Source: Escherichia coli (lineage in GTDB: Bacteria > Pseudomonadota > Gammaproteobacteria > Enterobacterales > Enterobacteriaceae). Taken from it: a stretch of 64,000 nt of DNA. Numbering within the stretch: the stretch's first letter is position 1; every line of letters starts with the position of its first letter. Of this stretch, positions 46,297-55,827 are shown piece by piece. The position numbers and the translations under genes were made by a program. Below the pieces are notes generated by a model, which saw only the letters and a list, made by a program, of their open reading frames with translations, searched no databases and was not told the origin of the DNA. The stretch lies in contig NZ_AP027764.1 of the NCBI RefSeq assembly GCF_036503815.1, positions 806,001 to 870,000 of the forward strand, read 5' to 3'.

Positions 46297-47519
46297 TGGC
46301 ACTGTTTTTCTATCAGGCGTTACAGCGTAATGGTCGCAAAACCAAAGGCATGATTGAGGCGGATTCCGCGCGTCATGCCCGCCAGTTGTTGCGCGGTAAA
46401 GAGCTTATCCCCGTGCACATTGAAGCCCGGATGAATGCTTCGTCAGGGGGAATGTTGCAGCATCGGCGACACGCACATCGTCGTGTGTCGGCGGCAGATC
46501 TGGCGCTGTTCACTCGCCAACTGGCAACGCTGGTGCAGGCAGCAATGCCGCTGGAAACCTGCTTACAGGCGGTCAGTGAGCAAAGTGAAAAACTGCATGT
46601 AAAAAGCCTCGGAATGGCGCTACGCAGCCGGATTCAGGAAGGTTACTCCCTGTCGGACAGCCTGCGCGAACATCCCCGCGTCTTTGACTCCCTGTTTTGT
46701 TCGATGGTGGCTGCCGGAGAAAAATCCGGGCATCTCGACGTGGTACTCAATCGCCTGGCGGATTACACCGAACAGCGACAGCGCCTGAAATCACGCCTGC
46801 TGCAGGCCATGCTCTATCCGCTGGTACTGCTGGTGGTGGCAACGGGCGTGGTCACTATTTTGCTGACGGCGGTGGTGCCGAAAATTATCGAACAGTTTGA
46901 TCATCTCGGACACGCGCTGCCTGCCTCCACCCGCGCTCTTATCGCTATGAGCGACGCGTTGCAGACCAGCGGCGTTTACTGGCTGGCAGGTCTGCTGGGG
47001 CTTCTGGTGCTGGGGCAACGGCTACTCAAAAATCCTGCTATGCGCCTGCGCTGGGATAAAACCTTGCTGCGTCTTCCCGTGACGGGGCGTGTTGCGCGCG
47101 GACTGAATACGGCGCGTTTTTCCCGCACGTTAAGCATCCTCACCGCCAGCAGTGTTCCGCTACTGGAAGGCATTCAGACCGCCGCTGCCGTGTCGGCAAA
47201 TCGCTATGTCGAGCAACAACTGCTGCTGGCGGCAGATCGCGTCCGCGAAGGAAGCAGCTTGCGCGCTGCGCTGGCGGAGTTGCGCCTGTTCCCGCCGATG
47301 ATGCTGTACATGATCGCCTCCGGCGAACAGAGCGGTGAACTGGAAACCATGCTTGAGCAGGCAGCAGTCAACCAGGAACGGGAGTTTGATACTCAGGTGG
47401 GGCTGGCGTTAGGGCTGTTTGAGCCTGCTCTGGTGGTGATGATGGCGGGTGTGGTGCTGTTTATCGTCATCGCCATCCTCGAGCCGATGCTGCAACTGAA
47501 CAATATGGTTGGAATGTAA
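46296..47519 (+). CDS. gspF: GspF, T2SS inner-membrane platform protein
   Basis: A 407-residue member of the GspF/PilC family with two homologous cytoplasmic domains and three membrane helices. The duplicated motif appears as DLALFTRQLATLVQAAMPLE and ARFSRTLSILTASSVPLLEG. Start coupled to gspE through TAATG. Confidence 0.96.
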   Translation: MALFFYQALQRNGRKTKGMIEADSARHARQLLRGKELIPVHIEARMNASSGGMLQHRRHAHRRVSAADLALFTRQLATLVQAAMPLETCLQAVSEQSEKLHVKSLGMALRSRIQEGYSLSDSLREHPRVFDSLFCSMVAAGEKSGHLDVVLNRLADYTEQRQRLKSRLLQAMLYPLVLLVVATGVVTILLTAVVPKIIEQFDHLGHALPASTRALIAMSDALQTSGVYWLAGLLGLLVLGQRLLKNPAMRLRWDKTLLRLPVTGRVARGLNTARFSRTLSILTASSVPLLEGIQTAAAVSANRYVEQQLLLAADRVREGSSLRAALAELRLFPPMMLYMIASGEQSGELETMLEQAAVNQEREFDTQVGLALGLFEPALVVMMAGVVLFIVIAILEPMLQLNNMVGM

Positions 47520-47535
47520 TTTACGGAGTTATCAC

Positions 47536-47991
47536 ATGAATTCGTTATCCCGCACACAAAAACCACGGGCAGGTTTTACCCTGCTGGAAGTGATGGTGGT
47601 GATTGTTATTCTTGGCGTCCTGGCAAGTCTGGTGGTGCCTAACCTTTTGGGCAACAAAGAGAAAGCAGATCGGCAAAAAGCCATCAGCGATATCGTGGCG
47701 CTGGAGAACGCGCTGGATATGTATCGACTGGATAACGGGCGTTATCCGACCACCGAACAGGGGCTTGAGGCGCTGATCCAGCAACCGGCCAATATGGCGG
47801 ACTCCCGCAACTACCGTCCTGGTGGATACATCAAACGGCTGCCAAAGGATCCGTGGGGCAATGATTATCAGTATCTCAGCCCGGGTGAAAAAGGACTGTT
47901 TGATGTTTACACCTTAGGGGCGGATGGTCAGGAAAACGGGGAAGGTGCTGGCGCAGATATCGGTAACTGGAATTTGCAGGAGTTTCAGTAA
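47536..47991 (+). CDS. gspG: GspG, major pseudopilin
   Basis: A 151-residue precursor. Prepilin site RAG|FTLLEVMVV, cleaved after Gly13, with Glu at +5 of the mature protein. Calcium-binding C-terminal region (LPKDPWGNDYQYLSPG). The start was set at ATG 47536 after ACGGAG; the frame extends 9 codons upstream into gspF, which was rejected. Confidence 0.97.
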   Translation: MNSLSRTQKPRAGFTLLEVMVVIVILGVLASLVVPNLLGNKEKADRQKAISDIVALENALDMYRLDNGRYPTTEQGLEALIQQPANMADSRNYRPGGYIKRLPKDPWGNDYQYLSPGEKGLFDVYTLGADGQENGEGAGADIGNWNLQEFQ

Positions 47992-47994
47992 TCA

Positions 47995-48558
47995 GTGCCC
48001 AAACGCGGATTCACTCTTCTGGAAATCATGCTGGTGATTTTCCTTATCGGCCTTGCCAGTGCGGGCGTGGTACAGACTTTTTCGACCGATTCTGAATCGC
48101 CCGCGAAAAAAGCGGCGCAGGATTTTCTGACTCGCTTTGCGCAGTTTAAGGACAGGGCAGTGATCGAAGGGCAAACACTCGGTGTACTAATCGATCCTCC
48201 TGGCTATCAGTTTATGCAGCGTCGTCACGGGCAGTGGCTGCCCGTTTCTGCGACCCGCTTATCGGCACAGGTTACGGTGCCAAAACAGGTGCAGATGCTG
48301 TTACAACCCGGCAGTGATATCTGGCAGAAGGAGTATGCGCTGGAGCTGCAGCGTCGTCGCCTGACGCTGCACGATATTGAACTGGAGCTGCAAAAAGAGG
48401 CGAAAAAGAAGACGCCGCAGATCCGTTTTTCGCCTTTTGAACCTGTCACGCCGTTTACACTGCGTTTTTACGCGTCGGCACAAAACGCGTGTTGGGCGGT
48501 AAAGCTGGCGCACGATGGCGCGTTATCCCTCAATCAATGTGATGAGAGGATGCCATGA
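47995..48558 (+). CDS. gspH: GspH, minor pseudopilin
   Basis: A 187-residue precursor with GTG start and a very short leader: MPKRG|FTLLEIML. Cleavage site and +5 Glu are present. It begins 3 bases after gspG and ends with an ATGA overlap into gspI. Confidence 0.94.
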   Translation: MPKRGFTLLEIMLVIFLIGLASAGVVQTFSTDSESPAKKAAQDFLTRFAQFKDRAVIEGQTLGVLIDPPGYQFMQRRHGQWLPVSATRLSAQVTVPKQVQMLLQPGSDIWQKEYALELQRRRLTLHDIELELQKEAKKKTPQIRFSPFEPVTPFTLRFYASAQNACWAVKLAHDGALSLNQCDERMP

Positions 48559-48926
48559 AGCGTGGATTTACCTTGCTGGAAGTAATGCTCGCGCTGGCGA
48601 TTTTTGCGCTGGCCGCCATGGCGGTGTTACAGATTGCCAGCGGTGCGCTGAGTAATCAGCACGTTCTTGAGGAGAAAACGGTAGCAGGCTGGGTGGCTGA
48701 AAACCAGACCGCGCTGCTCTACCTGATGACCCCCGAGCAGCGGGCGGTCAGGCACCAGGGCGAGAGCGATATAGCTGGAAGCCGCTGGTACTGGCGAACC
48801 ACACCGCTGAATACAGGTAACGCGCTGCTCCAGGCGGTGGATATTGAAGTCAGCCTTCACGAAGACTTTTCGCCGGTGATTCAGTCACGACGCGCCTGGT
48901 TTAGCGCCGTGGGAGGCCAGCAGTGA
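48555..48926 (+). CDS. gspI: GspI, minor pseudopilin
   Basis: A 123-residue precursor with leader MKRG|FTLLEVMLAL. Part of the GspI-J-K tip complex that starts pseudopilus assembly. It overlaps gspH and gspJ by 4 bases each. Confidence 0.95.
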   Translation: MKRGFTLLEVMLALAIFALAAMAVLQIASGALSNQHVLEEKTVAGWVAENQTALLYLMTPEQRAVRHQGESDIAGSRWYWRTTPLNTGNALLQAVDIEVSLHEDFSPVIQSRRAWFSAVGGQQ

Positions 48927-49528
48927 GAAGGACTCGCGCTGGTTTCACGTTACTGGAAATGCTGGTGGCAATTGCCATTTTTGCCTCGCTGGCACTGATG
49001 GCGCAGCAGGTGACAAACGGCGTCACACGCGTGAATAGCGCCGTCGCCGGACACGATCAAAAACTAAACCTCATGCAGCAAACGATGAGTTTTCTGACCC
49101 ACGATCTGACACAAATGATGCCGCGTCCGGTAAGAGGCGATCAGGGTCAGCGAGAACCTGCGTTACTGGCGGGCGCTGGCGTGCTGGCCTCTGAGAGTGA
49201 AGGAATACGCTTTGTGCGCGGCGGTGTGGTTAATCCATTGATGCGTCTGCCGCGCAGTAATCTGCTCACCGTCGGTTACCGCATTCATGACGGTTATCTC
49301 GAACGGTTAGCCTGGCCGCTGACCGATGCCGCAGGCAGCGTGAAGCCAACAACGCAAAAGTTGATTCCGGCGGATTCACTTCGTTTGCAGTTTTACGACG
49401 GCACTCGCTGGCAGGAAACCTGGTCATCAGTGCAGGCGATCCCTGTGGCAGTGCGCATGACTCTGCATTCGCCGCAATGGGGCGAGATTGAACGCATCTG
49501 GTTGTTACGCGGGCCGCAATTATCATGA
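48923..49528 (+). CDS. gspJ: GspJ, minor pseudopilin
   Basis: A 201-residue precursor with GTG start and leader MRRTRAG|FTLLEMLVA. Larger beta-rich C-terminal domain, tip complex partner of GspI and GspK. It overlaps gspK by ATGA. Confidence 0.95.
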   Translation: MRRTRAGFTLLEMLVAIAIFASLALMAQQVTNGVTRVNSAVAGHDQKLNLMQQTMSFLTHDLTQMMPRPVRGDQGQREPALLAGAGVLASESEGIRFVRGGVVNPLMRLPRSNLLTVGYRIHDGYLERLAWPLTDAAGSVKPTTQKLIPADSLRLQFYDGTRWQETWSSVQAIPVAVRMTLHSPQWGEIERIWLLRGPQLS

Positions 49529-50502
49529 TCACCTCACCACCAAAACGCGGAATGGCACTGGTCGTGGTGCTGGTATTGCTGGCGGTCATGATGCTGGTAA
49601 CCATCACGCTTTCCGGGCGGATGCAGCAACAACTTGGGCGAACGCGCAGCCAGCAGGAGTACCAGCAGGCGCTGTGGTATAGCGCCAGTGCAGAAAGCCT
49701 GGCGCTGAGCGCACTCAGTCTGAGCCTGAAAAATGAAAAGCGCGTGCATCTGGCACAGCCGTGGGCTTCTGGCCCTCGTTTTTTCCCACTGCCGCAGGGG
49801 CAAATCGCCGTTACTCTGCGTGACGCTCAGGCCTGCTTTAACCTGAATGCCCTTGCTCAACCAACAACGGCGTCGCGTCCGCTCGCGGTACAACAACTGA
49901 TTGCCCTGATCTCGCGCCTGGATGTGCCTGCTTATCGGGCCGAACTGATAGCCGAAAGCCTGTGGGAATTTATTGACGAGGACCGCAGCGTGCAGACGCG
50001 TCTGGGCCGTGAAGACAGCGAGTATCTCGCCCGTTCGGTACCGTTCTACGCCGCGAATCAACCGCTGGCTGATATCAGCGAGATGCGCGTGGTGCAGGGA
50101 ATGGACACCGGACTTTATCAAAAACTGAAACCGCTGGTCTGTGCGCTGCCGATGACCCGCCAGCAAATCAACATCAACACCCTGGACGCCACGCAAAGTG
50201 TGATTCTTGAGGCGCTGTTTGACCCGTGGTTAAGCCCTGTTCAGGCGCGGGCGTTATTACAACAACGTCCGGCGAAGGGCTGGGAAGATGTCGATCAGTT
50301 TCTCGCACAGCCGCTACTCGCTGACGTCGATGAGCGTACTAAAAAAAAGCTAAAAACCGTCCTGAGCGTGGACAGCAATTACTTCTGGCTGCGTTCAGAT
50401 ATCACCGTGAATGAGATTGAACTGACGATGAATTCGTTAATTGTCCGCATGGGCCCACAACACTTTTCTGTTCTCTGGCATCAGACAGGAGAAAGTGAGT
50501 GA
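49525..50502 (+). CDS. gspK: GspK, minor pseudopilin (tip)
   Basis: A 325-residue precursor with leader MITSPPKRG|MALVVVLVLL. It lacks Glu at +5, which is normal for GspK and fits its place at the pseudopilus tip. The helical domain inserted in the fold contains QQININTLDATQ. It ends in a GTGA overlap with gspL. Confidence 0.95.
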   Translation: MITSPPKRGMALVVVLVLLAVMMLVTITLSGRMQQQLGRTRSQQEYQQALWYSASAESLALSALSLSLKNEKRVHLAQPWASGPRFFPLPQGQIAVTLRDAQACFNLNALAQPTTASRPLAVQQLIALISRLDVPAYRAELIAESLWEFIDEDRSVQTRLGREDSEYLARSVPFYAANQPLADISEMRVVQGMDTGLYQKLKPLVCALPMTRQQININTLDATQSVILEALFDPWLSPVQARALLQQRPAKGWEDVDQFLAQPLLADVDERTKKKLKTVLSVDSNYFWLRSDITVNEIELTMNSLIVRMGPQHFSVLWHQTGESE

Positions 50503-51677
50503 GTTCCATCCTTGAGATTTTTTTCCCGCTTTGCGCCGCTGATCCCATCCGTTGGCAGCGCCGTACACCCGACGTGGAGCACGGTATCTGGTCTGACGTT
50601 GCTGACGAACGTCTCCAGCAATGGCTGCAAACTGATGCGATTCGACTCTACATTCCTGGCGAATGGATCAGCGTATGGCAGGTTGAACTTCCTGATGTCC
50701 CCCGCAAGCAGATACCGACTATTCTGCCCGCCTTACTGGAAGAAGAGCTGAACCAGGATATCGACGAACTGCATTTTGCGCCGTTGAAAATCGACCAGCA
50801 ACTGGCAACCGTAGCAGTGATTCACCAACAGCATATGCGCAACATTGCGCAGTGGTTACAGGAAAACGGCATCACCCGCGCTACCGTCGCGCCAGACTGG
50901 ATGTCCATTCCTTGTGGTTATATGGCTGGCGATGAACAGCGAATTATTTGCCGCATCGATGAATGTCGTGGATGGAGCGCCGGGCGGGCGCTGGCTCCGG
51001 TCATGTTCCGCGCACAGCTCAATGAGCAGAATTTACCGATTTCACTAACCGTGGTCGGCATTGCACCGGAAGAACTATCTGCATGGGCTGGTGCGGACGC
51101 CGAACGCCTGACCGTTACGGCTCTGCCAGCCATTACCACTTATGGCGAACCGGAAGGGAACCTGCTAACAGGGCCGTGGCAGCCTCGCGTCAGCTACCGA
51201 AAACAGTGGGCGCGCTGGCGGGTGATGATTCTGCCGATATTGCTGATTCTGATTGCGCTGGCAGTGGAACGGGGTGTGACGTTATGGAGCGTCAGCGAAC
51301 AGGTGGCGCAAAGCCGCGCCCAGGCGGAGAAACAGTTCTTAATGCTGTTCCCGGAGCAAAAACGGATTGTGAATTTACGCTCTCAGGTGACGATGGCACT
51401 GAAAAAATATCGCCCACAGGCCGACGATACCCGGCTGCTCGAAGAATTGTCAGCGATCGCCAGTACCCTGAAATCAGCGTCACTTACCGACATCGAAATG
51501 CGTGGTTTCACCTTTGATCAAAAACGCCAGACGCTTCACCTCCAACTACGGGCTGCGAACTTTGCCAGCTTCGACAAACTGCGTAGCGCACTGGCGGCAG
51601 ATTATGTTGTGCAACAGGACGCGTTACAGAAAGAGGGTGATGCGGTTTCCGGCGGCGTAACGTTGCGGAGGAAATAA
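50499..51677 (+). CDS. gspL: GspL, T2SS inner-membrane linker
   Basis: A 392-residue protein. The cytoplasmic actin-like domain (about 1-235) recruits GspE, one membrane helix follows (VMILPILLILIALAVE), then a periplasmic ferredoxin-like domain. GTG start at 50499. K-12 keeps only a fragment of this gene (yghE), as I recall; here it is complete. Confidence 0.94.
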   Translation: MSSILEIFFPLCAADPIRWQRRTPDVEHGIWSDVADERLQQWLQTDAIRLYIPGEWISVWQVELPDVPRKQIPTILPALLEEELNQDIDELHFAPLKIDQQLATVAVIHQQHMRNIAQWLQENGITRATVAPDWMSIPCGYMAGDEQRIICRIDECRGWSAGRALAPVMFRAQLNEQNLPISLTVVGIAPEELSAWAGADAERLTVTALPAITTYGEPEGNLLTGPWQPRVSYRKQWARWRVMILPILLILIALAVERGVTLWSVSEQVAQSRAQAEKQFLMLFPEQKRIVNLRSQVTMALKKYRPQADDTRLLEELSAIASTLKSASLTDIEMRGFTFDQKRQTLHLQLRAANFASFDKLRSALAADYVVQQDALQKEGDAVSGGVTLRRK

Positions 51678-51678
51678 C

Positions 51679-52215
51679 ATGTTACGCGATAAATTTATTC
51701 ACTATTTTCAGCAATGGCGTGAACGCCAGTTAAGCCGTGGCGAACACTGGCTGACACAACACCTGGCGGGGCGTTCGCCGCGTGAAAAAGGCATGTTACT
51801 GGCAGCGGTGGTGTTCCTGTTTAGCGCCGGATATTACGTCCTCATCTGGCAGCCTTTGAGCGAACGGATTGAGCAACAGGAGACGATGTTGCAGCAGCTG
51901 GTGGCGATGAACGCGCGACTGAAGAGCTCCGCGCCGGATATTATTGCAGCGCGAAAATCCGGCACGACAACGCAAGCACAGGTATCGCGGGTCATCAGCG
52001 ACAGTGCTTCGGCGCATTCAGTGGTCATTAAGCGGATAGCCGAGCGCGGGGAGAATATCCAGGTCTGGATAGAACCTGTGGTGTTTAATGACCTTCTGAA
52101 ATGGTTAAACGCACTGGATGAAAAATATGCGCTGCGGGTGACACAAATTGATGTCAGTGCTGCTGAGAAGCCTGGGATGGTGAATGTGCAGCGGCTGGAG
52201 TTTGGACGGGGATAA
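51679..52215 (+). CDS. gspM: GspM, T2SS inner-membrane protein
   Basis: A 178-residue bitopic protein with one N-terminal helix (GMLLAAVVFLFSAGYYVLIW) and a periplasmic ferredoxin-like domain that pairs with GspL. Last gene of the operon; corresponds to K-12 yghD. Confidence 0.94.
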   Translation: MLRDKFIHYFQQWRERQLSRGEHWLTQHLAGRSPREKGMLLAAVVFLFSAGYYVLIWQPLSERIEQQETMLQQLVAMNARLKSSAPDIIAARKSGTTTQAQVSRVISDSASAHSVVIKRIAERGENIQVWIEPVVFNDLLKWLNALDEKYALRVTQIDVSAAEKPGMVNVQRLEFGRG

Positions 52216-52240
52216 AGTATCAGGAGATTAATATCAATAA

Positions 52241-52271
52241 AATTACTCTCGTTAACGTGGCGAGAGTAATT
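52241..52271 (+). terminator. Hairpin after gspM
   Basis: AATTACTCTCG (52241-52251) pairs exactly with CGAGAGTAATT (52261-52271) around a 9-base loop. It is 25 bases past gspM. The following bases are C-rich rather than U-rich, so intrinsic termination is plausible but not typical. Confidence 0.65.
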
Positions 52272-52326
52272 CCCCCAGACTTTATAAGCTAATTTTTTTC
52301 GTGAAGGTTATTGTCAGATCCAAAAG

Positions 52327-52353
52327 CAAAAACCCGCCTTGTGGGCGGGTTCT
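52327..52353 (-). terminator. Terminator of the tRNA-Phe gene
   Basis: Read on the minus strand, AACCCGCC-CACAA-GGCGGGTT followed by TTTGC forms a classic intrinsic terminator about 10 bases after the tRNA 3' end. Confidence 0.85.
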
Positions 52354-52362
52354 TTAGAATAG

Positions 52363-52438
52363 TGGTGCCCGGACTCGGAATCGAACCAAGGACACGGGGA
52401 TTTTCAATCCCCTGCTCTACCGACTGAGCTATCCGGGC
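52363..52438 (-). tRNA. pheV: tRNA-Phe (GAA)
   Basis: A 76-base tRNA on the minus strand with encoded CCA, anticodon GAA in the loop TTGAAAA, and T-arm loop TTCGATT. The acceptor arms GCCCGGA and TCCGGGC pair fully. Position between gspM and yqgA/speC identifies it as pheV, a frequent integration site for pathogenicity islands. The 3' side towards gspM carries no insertion here. Confidence 0.98.
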
Positions 52439-52543
52439 AACGGGGCGCATTAAACCTGATTCGCCTCGTCTCGTCAATCAAATTTCTTCAATTTACTGCA
52501 GACTGCACAATCTATCATCACTTTGTCGCTATTGCACGCACTG

Positions 52544-53251
52544 TCAGGCAAACCAGGCGGTCCAGGCTGCGGAAAGCGGCATTGCCAGAAGCAATGCTGG
52601 AAGCATGTTGACCACCGGGAACATTTTAATGCCACAGATGCGTAAGCCGGTTGCCAGCAGCAATAAACCGCCTACAGCGCTGAAGTCTGCCATCATCGAC
52701 GGTGTGGTCAGCGGTAATATCAGCGCGGCAGCCCACGCCAGCGTTAACTGGATGATCAGTAATGGGATACTAATTACCGACACCGCAATACCCAACGAGC
52801 AGGCGAAGATCATCGCCGTAAAGAAATCGAGAAATGACTTGGCGATTAAAATACTCGGATCGCCGGTCATCCCTTCGTTCATCGCCCCGAAGATCCCGGT
52901 GCCGCTGGCGCAAAACAGGACAATAATCGCGACATAATTCTGAATAAAAGATTCATGCGCTGGCTTCTTACGTGAGTGGCGAAACAGATTTTGCGCTTTG
53001 GCGACCACTGTATTGACGCCTTTTTCCAGCAGACAAATTTCGCCGATTAATGCTCCGAGTAAGGTTGCTAAAACCATCGCCGGAAGGTTGGCGCATTTCA
53101 CCACCAGTAAAATACCAATCCCCAGCGATGCCAGACCAAAAATTGATGTCATGGAGACGCGGATACGTTCCGGTAAGCGTTGACTAAGGAGTGCACCGAG
53201 AACGCCACCCAGTAATACTGCACTTGCGTTGATAAAAGGACCGATGACCAC
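52544..53251 (-). CDS. yqgA: YqgA, DUF554 inner membrane protein
   Basis: A 235-residue protein with about seven hydrophobic segments (VIGPFINASAVLLGGVLGALL at the N-terminus). Function unknown; DUF554 family. The start was taken at GTG 53251, which has CAGGAA at good spacing. An ATG at 53272 in the same frame would add seven residues and has a weaker site. Confidence 0.88.
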   Translation of the reverse strand: MVIGPFINASAVLLGGVLGALLSQRLPERIRVSMTSIFGLASLGIGILLVVKCANLPAMVLATLLGALIGEICLLEKGVNTVVAKAQNLFRHSRKKPAHESFIQNYVAIIVLFCASGTGIFGAMNEGMTGDPSILIAKSFLDFFTAMIFACSLGIAVSVISIPLLIIQLTLAWAAALILPLTTPSMMADFSAVGGLLLLATGLRICGIKMFPVVNMLPALLLAMPLSAAWTAWFA

Positions 53252-53643
53252 AAGAGTTCCTGTTAGCTGCATTGTCTGATTTTCTTATTATGAACGTTTG
53301 GCTCCTTCGATGGCTTGTTTGTTCGCAAAGTCCTGGCTTGCGCGCTTTAGCGAAAGGTGCCATGATTGCGCGAATTTTCTCCTCACTGTACGGAGTTTGC
53401 CCGATGCACGCCACCTCCTTACATTCTCTTGCTTATCGCCGTTTCGCGCGAAACTCCTCCCTTTTTCTGCTCATGCGGTGAAGTTAACGCACGCTCACTG
53501 CAGGACAACAGTAAAATCAGAGCGTTTCTGCTTTTACTGATGTCTGGCGGTCGGAGCTGGTGACCAGTTTGACCCACATCTCATGGGGCAGGTTTGTCCA
53601 TCCTGTCCGGTACTCTTACTTCCCCGAAACGGGTTTTGCGCTT
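53252..53643. promoter_or_regulatory. Divergent region between yqgA and speC
   Basis: There are 392 bases with only short overlapping frames lacking ribosome sites or family resemblance. It must hold the speC promoter and a long speC leader. I could not fix a transcription start. Confidence 0.45.
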
Positions 53644-55779
53644 ATGAAATCAATGAATATTGCCGCCAGTAGTGAACTGGTATCCCGACTTTCTACTCAT
53701 CGCCGCGTGGTGGCGTTGGGAGATACTGATTTTACGGACGTCGCGGCAGTCGTCATTACCGCTGCGGATAGCCGCAGTGGCATTCTTGCGTTGCTTAAGC
53801 GCACCGGTTTTCATCTACCGGTGTTTTTGTATTCCGAACATGCTGTTGAATTACCTGCGGGCGTTACGGCGGTAATCAACGGCAACGAGCAGCAGTGGCT
53901 GGAGCTGGAATCCGCAGCCTGTCAGTATGAAGAGAATTTGCTGCCACCGTTTTATGACACGCTGACGCAGTACGTTGAGATGGGTAATAGCACCTTTGCT
54001 TGCCCTGGACATCAACATGGTGCGTTCTTTAAAAAGCATCCTGCCGGACGCCATTTTTACGATTTCTTTGGTGAGAACGTCTTTCGCGCCGATATGTGTA
54101 ACGCTGACGTAAAATTGGGCGATCTGCTTATTCATGAAGGATCGGCGAAAGATGCGCAGAAATTCGCAGCCAAAGTCTTTCATGCCGATAAAACCTATTT
54201 TGTGCTGAACGGCACATCGGCAGCGAATAAAGTGGTGACGAATGCGCTGTTAACGCGTGGCGATCTGGTGCTCTTCGACCGTAACAACCATAAGTCGAAT
54301 CATCACGGCGCGCTGATTCAGGCGGGGGCGACGCCAGTCTATCTGGAAGCTTCACGTAACCCGTTTGGTTTCATTGGCGGTATTGATGCGCACTGTTTTA
54401 ATGAAGAGTATCTGCGCCAGCAAATTCGCGACGTTGCGCCAGAAAAAGCTGAGTTGCCGCGCCCGTTTCGCCTGGCGATTATTCAGCTGGGAACCTATGA
54501 CGGCACTGTCTATAACGCCCGACAGGTGGTCGATACCATTGGGCATCTATGTGATTACATTCTGTTTGATTCCGCGTGGGTCGGTTACGAACAGTTTATC
54601 CCAATGATGGCGGATAGCTCGCCGCTGCTGTTAGAGCTTAACGAAAACGATCCGGGGATCTTTGTGACGCAGTCGGTGCATAAACAGCAGGCGGGCTTCT
54701 CGCAGACATCGCAGATCCATAAAAAAGATAACCATATTCGCGGGCAGGCGCGTTTTTGCCCGCATAAGCGGTTAAATAATGCCTTTATGCTCCATGCTTC
54801 TACCAGCCCGTTCTATCCGCTGTTTGCCGCGCTGGACGTTAACGCCAAAATTCATGAAGGGGAGAGTGGGCGTCGGCTGTGGGCGGAGTGCGTTGCGTTG
54901 GGGATTGAAGCCCGGAAGGCGATTCTTGCGCGCTGTAAGCTGTTCCGCCCGTTTATTCCACCCGTTGTTGATGGCAAATTGTGGCAGGATTATCCGACGT
55001 CAGTGTTAGCCAGCGACCGTCGTTTTTTCAGTTTTGAGCCGGGGGCGAAGTGGCACGGCTTTGAAGGATATGCCGCGGAGCAGTATTTTGTCGATCCGTG
55101 TAAGCTGTTACTGACCACACCAGGTATCAATGCCGAAACCGGCGAATATAGCGACTTTGGCGTTCCGGCGACGATTCTGGCGCACTATCTGCGTGAGAAC
55201 GGCATTGTGCCGGAGAAGTGCGATCTCAACTCCATTCTGTTCTTATTAACGCCGGCGGAAAGCCACGAGAAGCTGGCGCAACTGGTGGCGATGCTGGCGC
55301 AGTTTGAACAGCATATTGAGGATGACTCACCGCTGGCTGAGGTGTTGCCGAGCGTTTATAACAAATATCCGGTGCGCTATCGCGACTACACCCTGCGCCA
55401 GTTGTGTCAGGAGATGCACGATCTGTATGTCAGTTTCGACGTCAAAGACCTACAAAAAGCGATGTTCCGCCAGCAGAGTTTCCCGTCAGTGGTGATGAAT
55501 CCCCAGGATGCGCATAGCGCTTATATTCGCGGTGAAGTGGAGTTGGTGCGGATTCGTGATGCCGAAGGGCGAATTGCGGCAGAAGGGGCGTTGCCTTATC
55601 CACCTGGCGTGCTTTGCGTGGTACCCGGGGAAGTCTGGGGTGGGGCGGTTCAACGTTATTTCCTTGCGCTGGAAGAAGGGGTGAATTTGCTGCCAGGTTT
55701 TTCACCGGAGCTGCAAGGTGTCTATAGCGAAACCGATGCGGATGGTATGAAACGGTTGTACGGGTATGTGTTGAAGTAA
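53644..55779 (+). CDS. speC: SpeC, constitutive ornithine decarboxylase
   Basis: A 711-residue PLP enzyme of the fold-type I Orn/Lys/Arg decarboxylase family that converts ornithine to putrescine. The PLP lysine is Lys347 in QSVHKQQAGFSQ. An N-terminal wing domain precedes the PLP domain (GNSTFACPGHQHG). The start was set at ATG 53644 (MKSMNIAASS), the standard length; the open frame extends 28 codons upstream without support. Confidence 0.98.
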   Translation: MKSMNIAASSELVSRLSTHRRVVALGDTDFTDVAAVVITAADSRSGILALLKRTGFHLPVFLYSEHAVELPAGVTAVINGNEQQWLELESAACQYEENLLPPFYDTLTQYVEMGNSTFACPGHQHGAFFKKHPAGRHFYDFFGENVFRADMCNADVKLGDLLIHEGSAKDAQKFAAKVFHADKTYFVLNGTSAANKVVTNALLTRGDLVLFDRNNHKSNHHGALIQAGATPVYLEASRNPFGFIGGIDAHCFNEEYLRQQIRDVAPEKAELPRPFRLAIIQLGTYDGTVYNARQVVDTIGHLCDYILFDSAWVGYEQFIPMMADSSPLLLELNENDPGIFVTQSVHKQQAGFSQTSQIHKKDNHIRGQARFCPHKRLNNAFMLHASTSPFYPLFAALDVNAKIHEGESGRRLWAECVALGIEARKAILARCKLFRPFIPPVVDGKLWQDYPTSVLASDRRFFSFEPGAKWHGFEGYAAEQYFVDPCKLLLTTPGINAETGEYSDFGVPATILAHYLRENGIVPEKCDLNSILFLLTPAESHEKLAQLVAMLAQFEQHIEDDSPLAEVLPSVYNKYPVRYRDYTLRQLCQEMHDLYVSFDVKDLQKAMFRQQSFPSVVMNPQDAHSAYIRGEVELVRIRDAEGRIAAEGALPYPPGVLCVVPGEVWGGAVQRYFLALEEGVNLLPGFSPELQGVYSETDADGMKRLYGYVLK

Positions 55780-55784
55780 GAATA

Positions 55785-55818
55785 AAAAAACGGGTCACCT
55801 TCTGGCGACCCGTTTTTC
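55785..55818. terminator. Bidirectional terminator between speC and nupG
   Basis: AAAAACGGGTC and GACCCGTTTTT flank a short inner stem and loop, with an A-run on one side and a T-run on the other. It serves convergent speC and nupG. Confidence 0.9.
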
Positions 55819-55827
55819 TTTGCGTAA

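Noticed and set aside
52289..52477. 62-codon frame on the minus strand
   Set aside because: It is a read-through of the tRNA-Phe gene and its terminator, not a protein gene.
53272..53563. Several short plus-strand frames before speC (possible leader peptide)
   Set aside because: They overlap in different frames, lack good ribosome sites and are not supported by any known speC leader that I recall.
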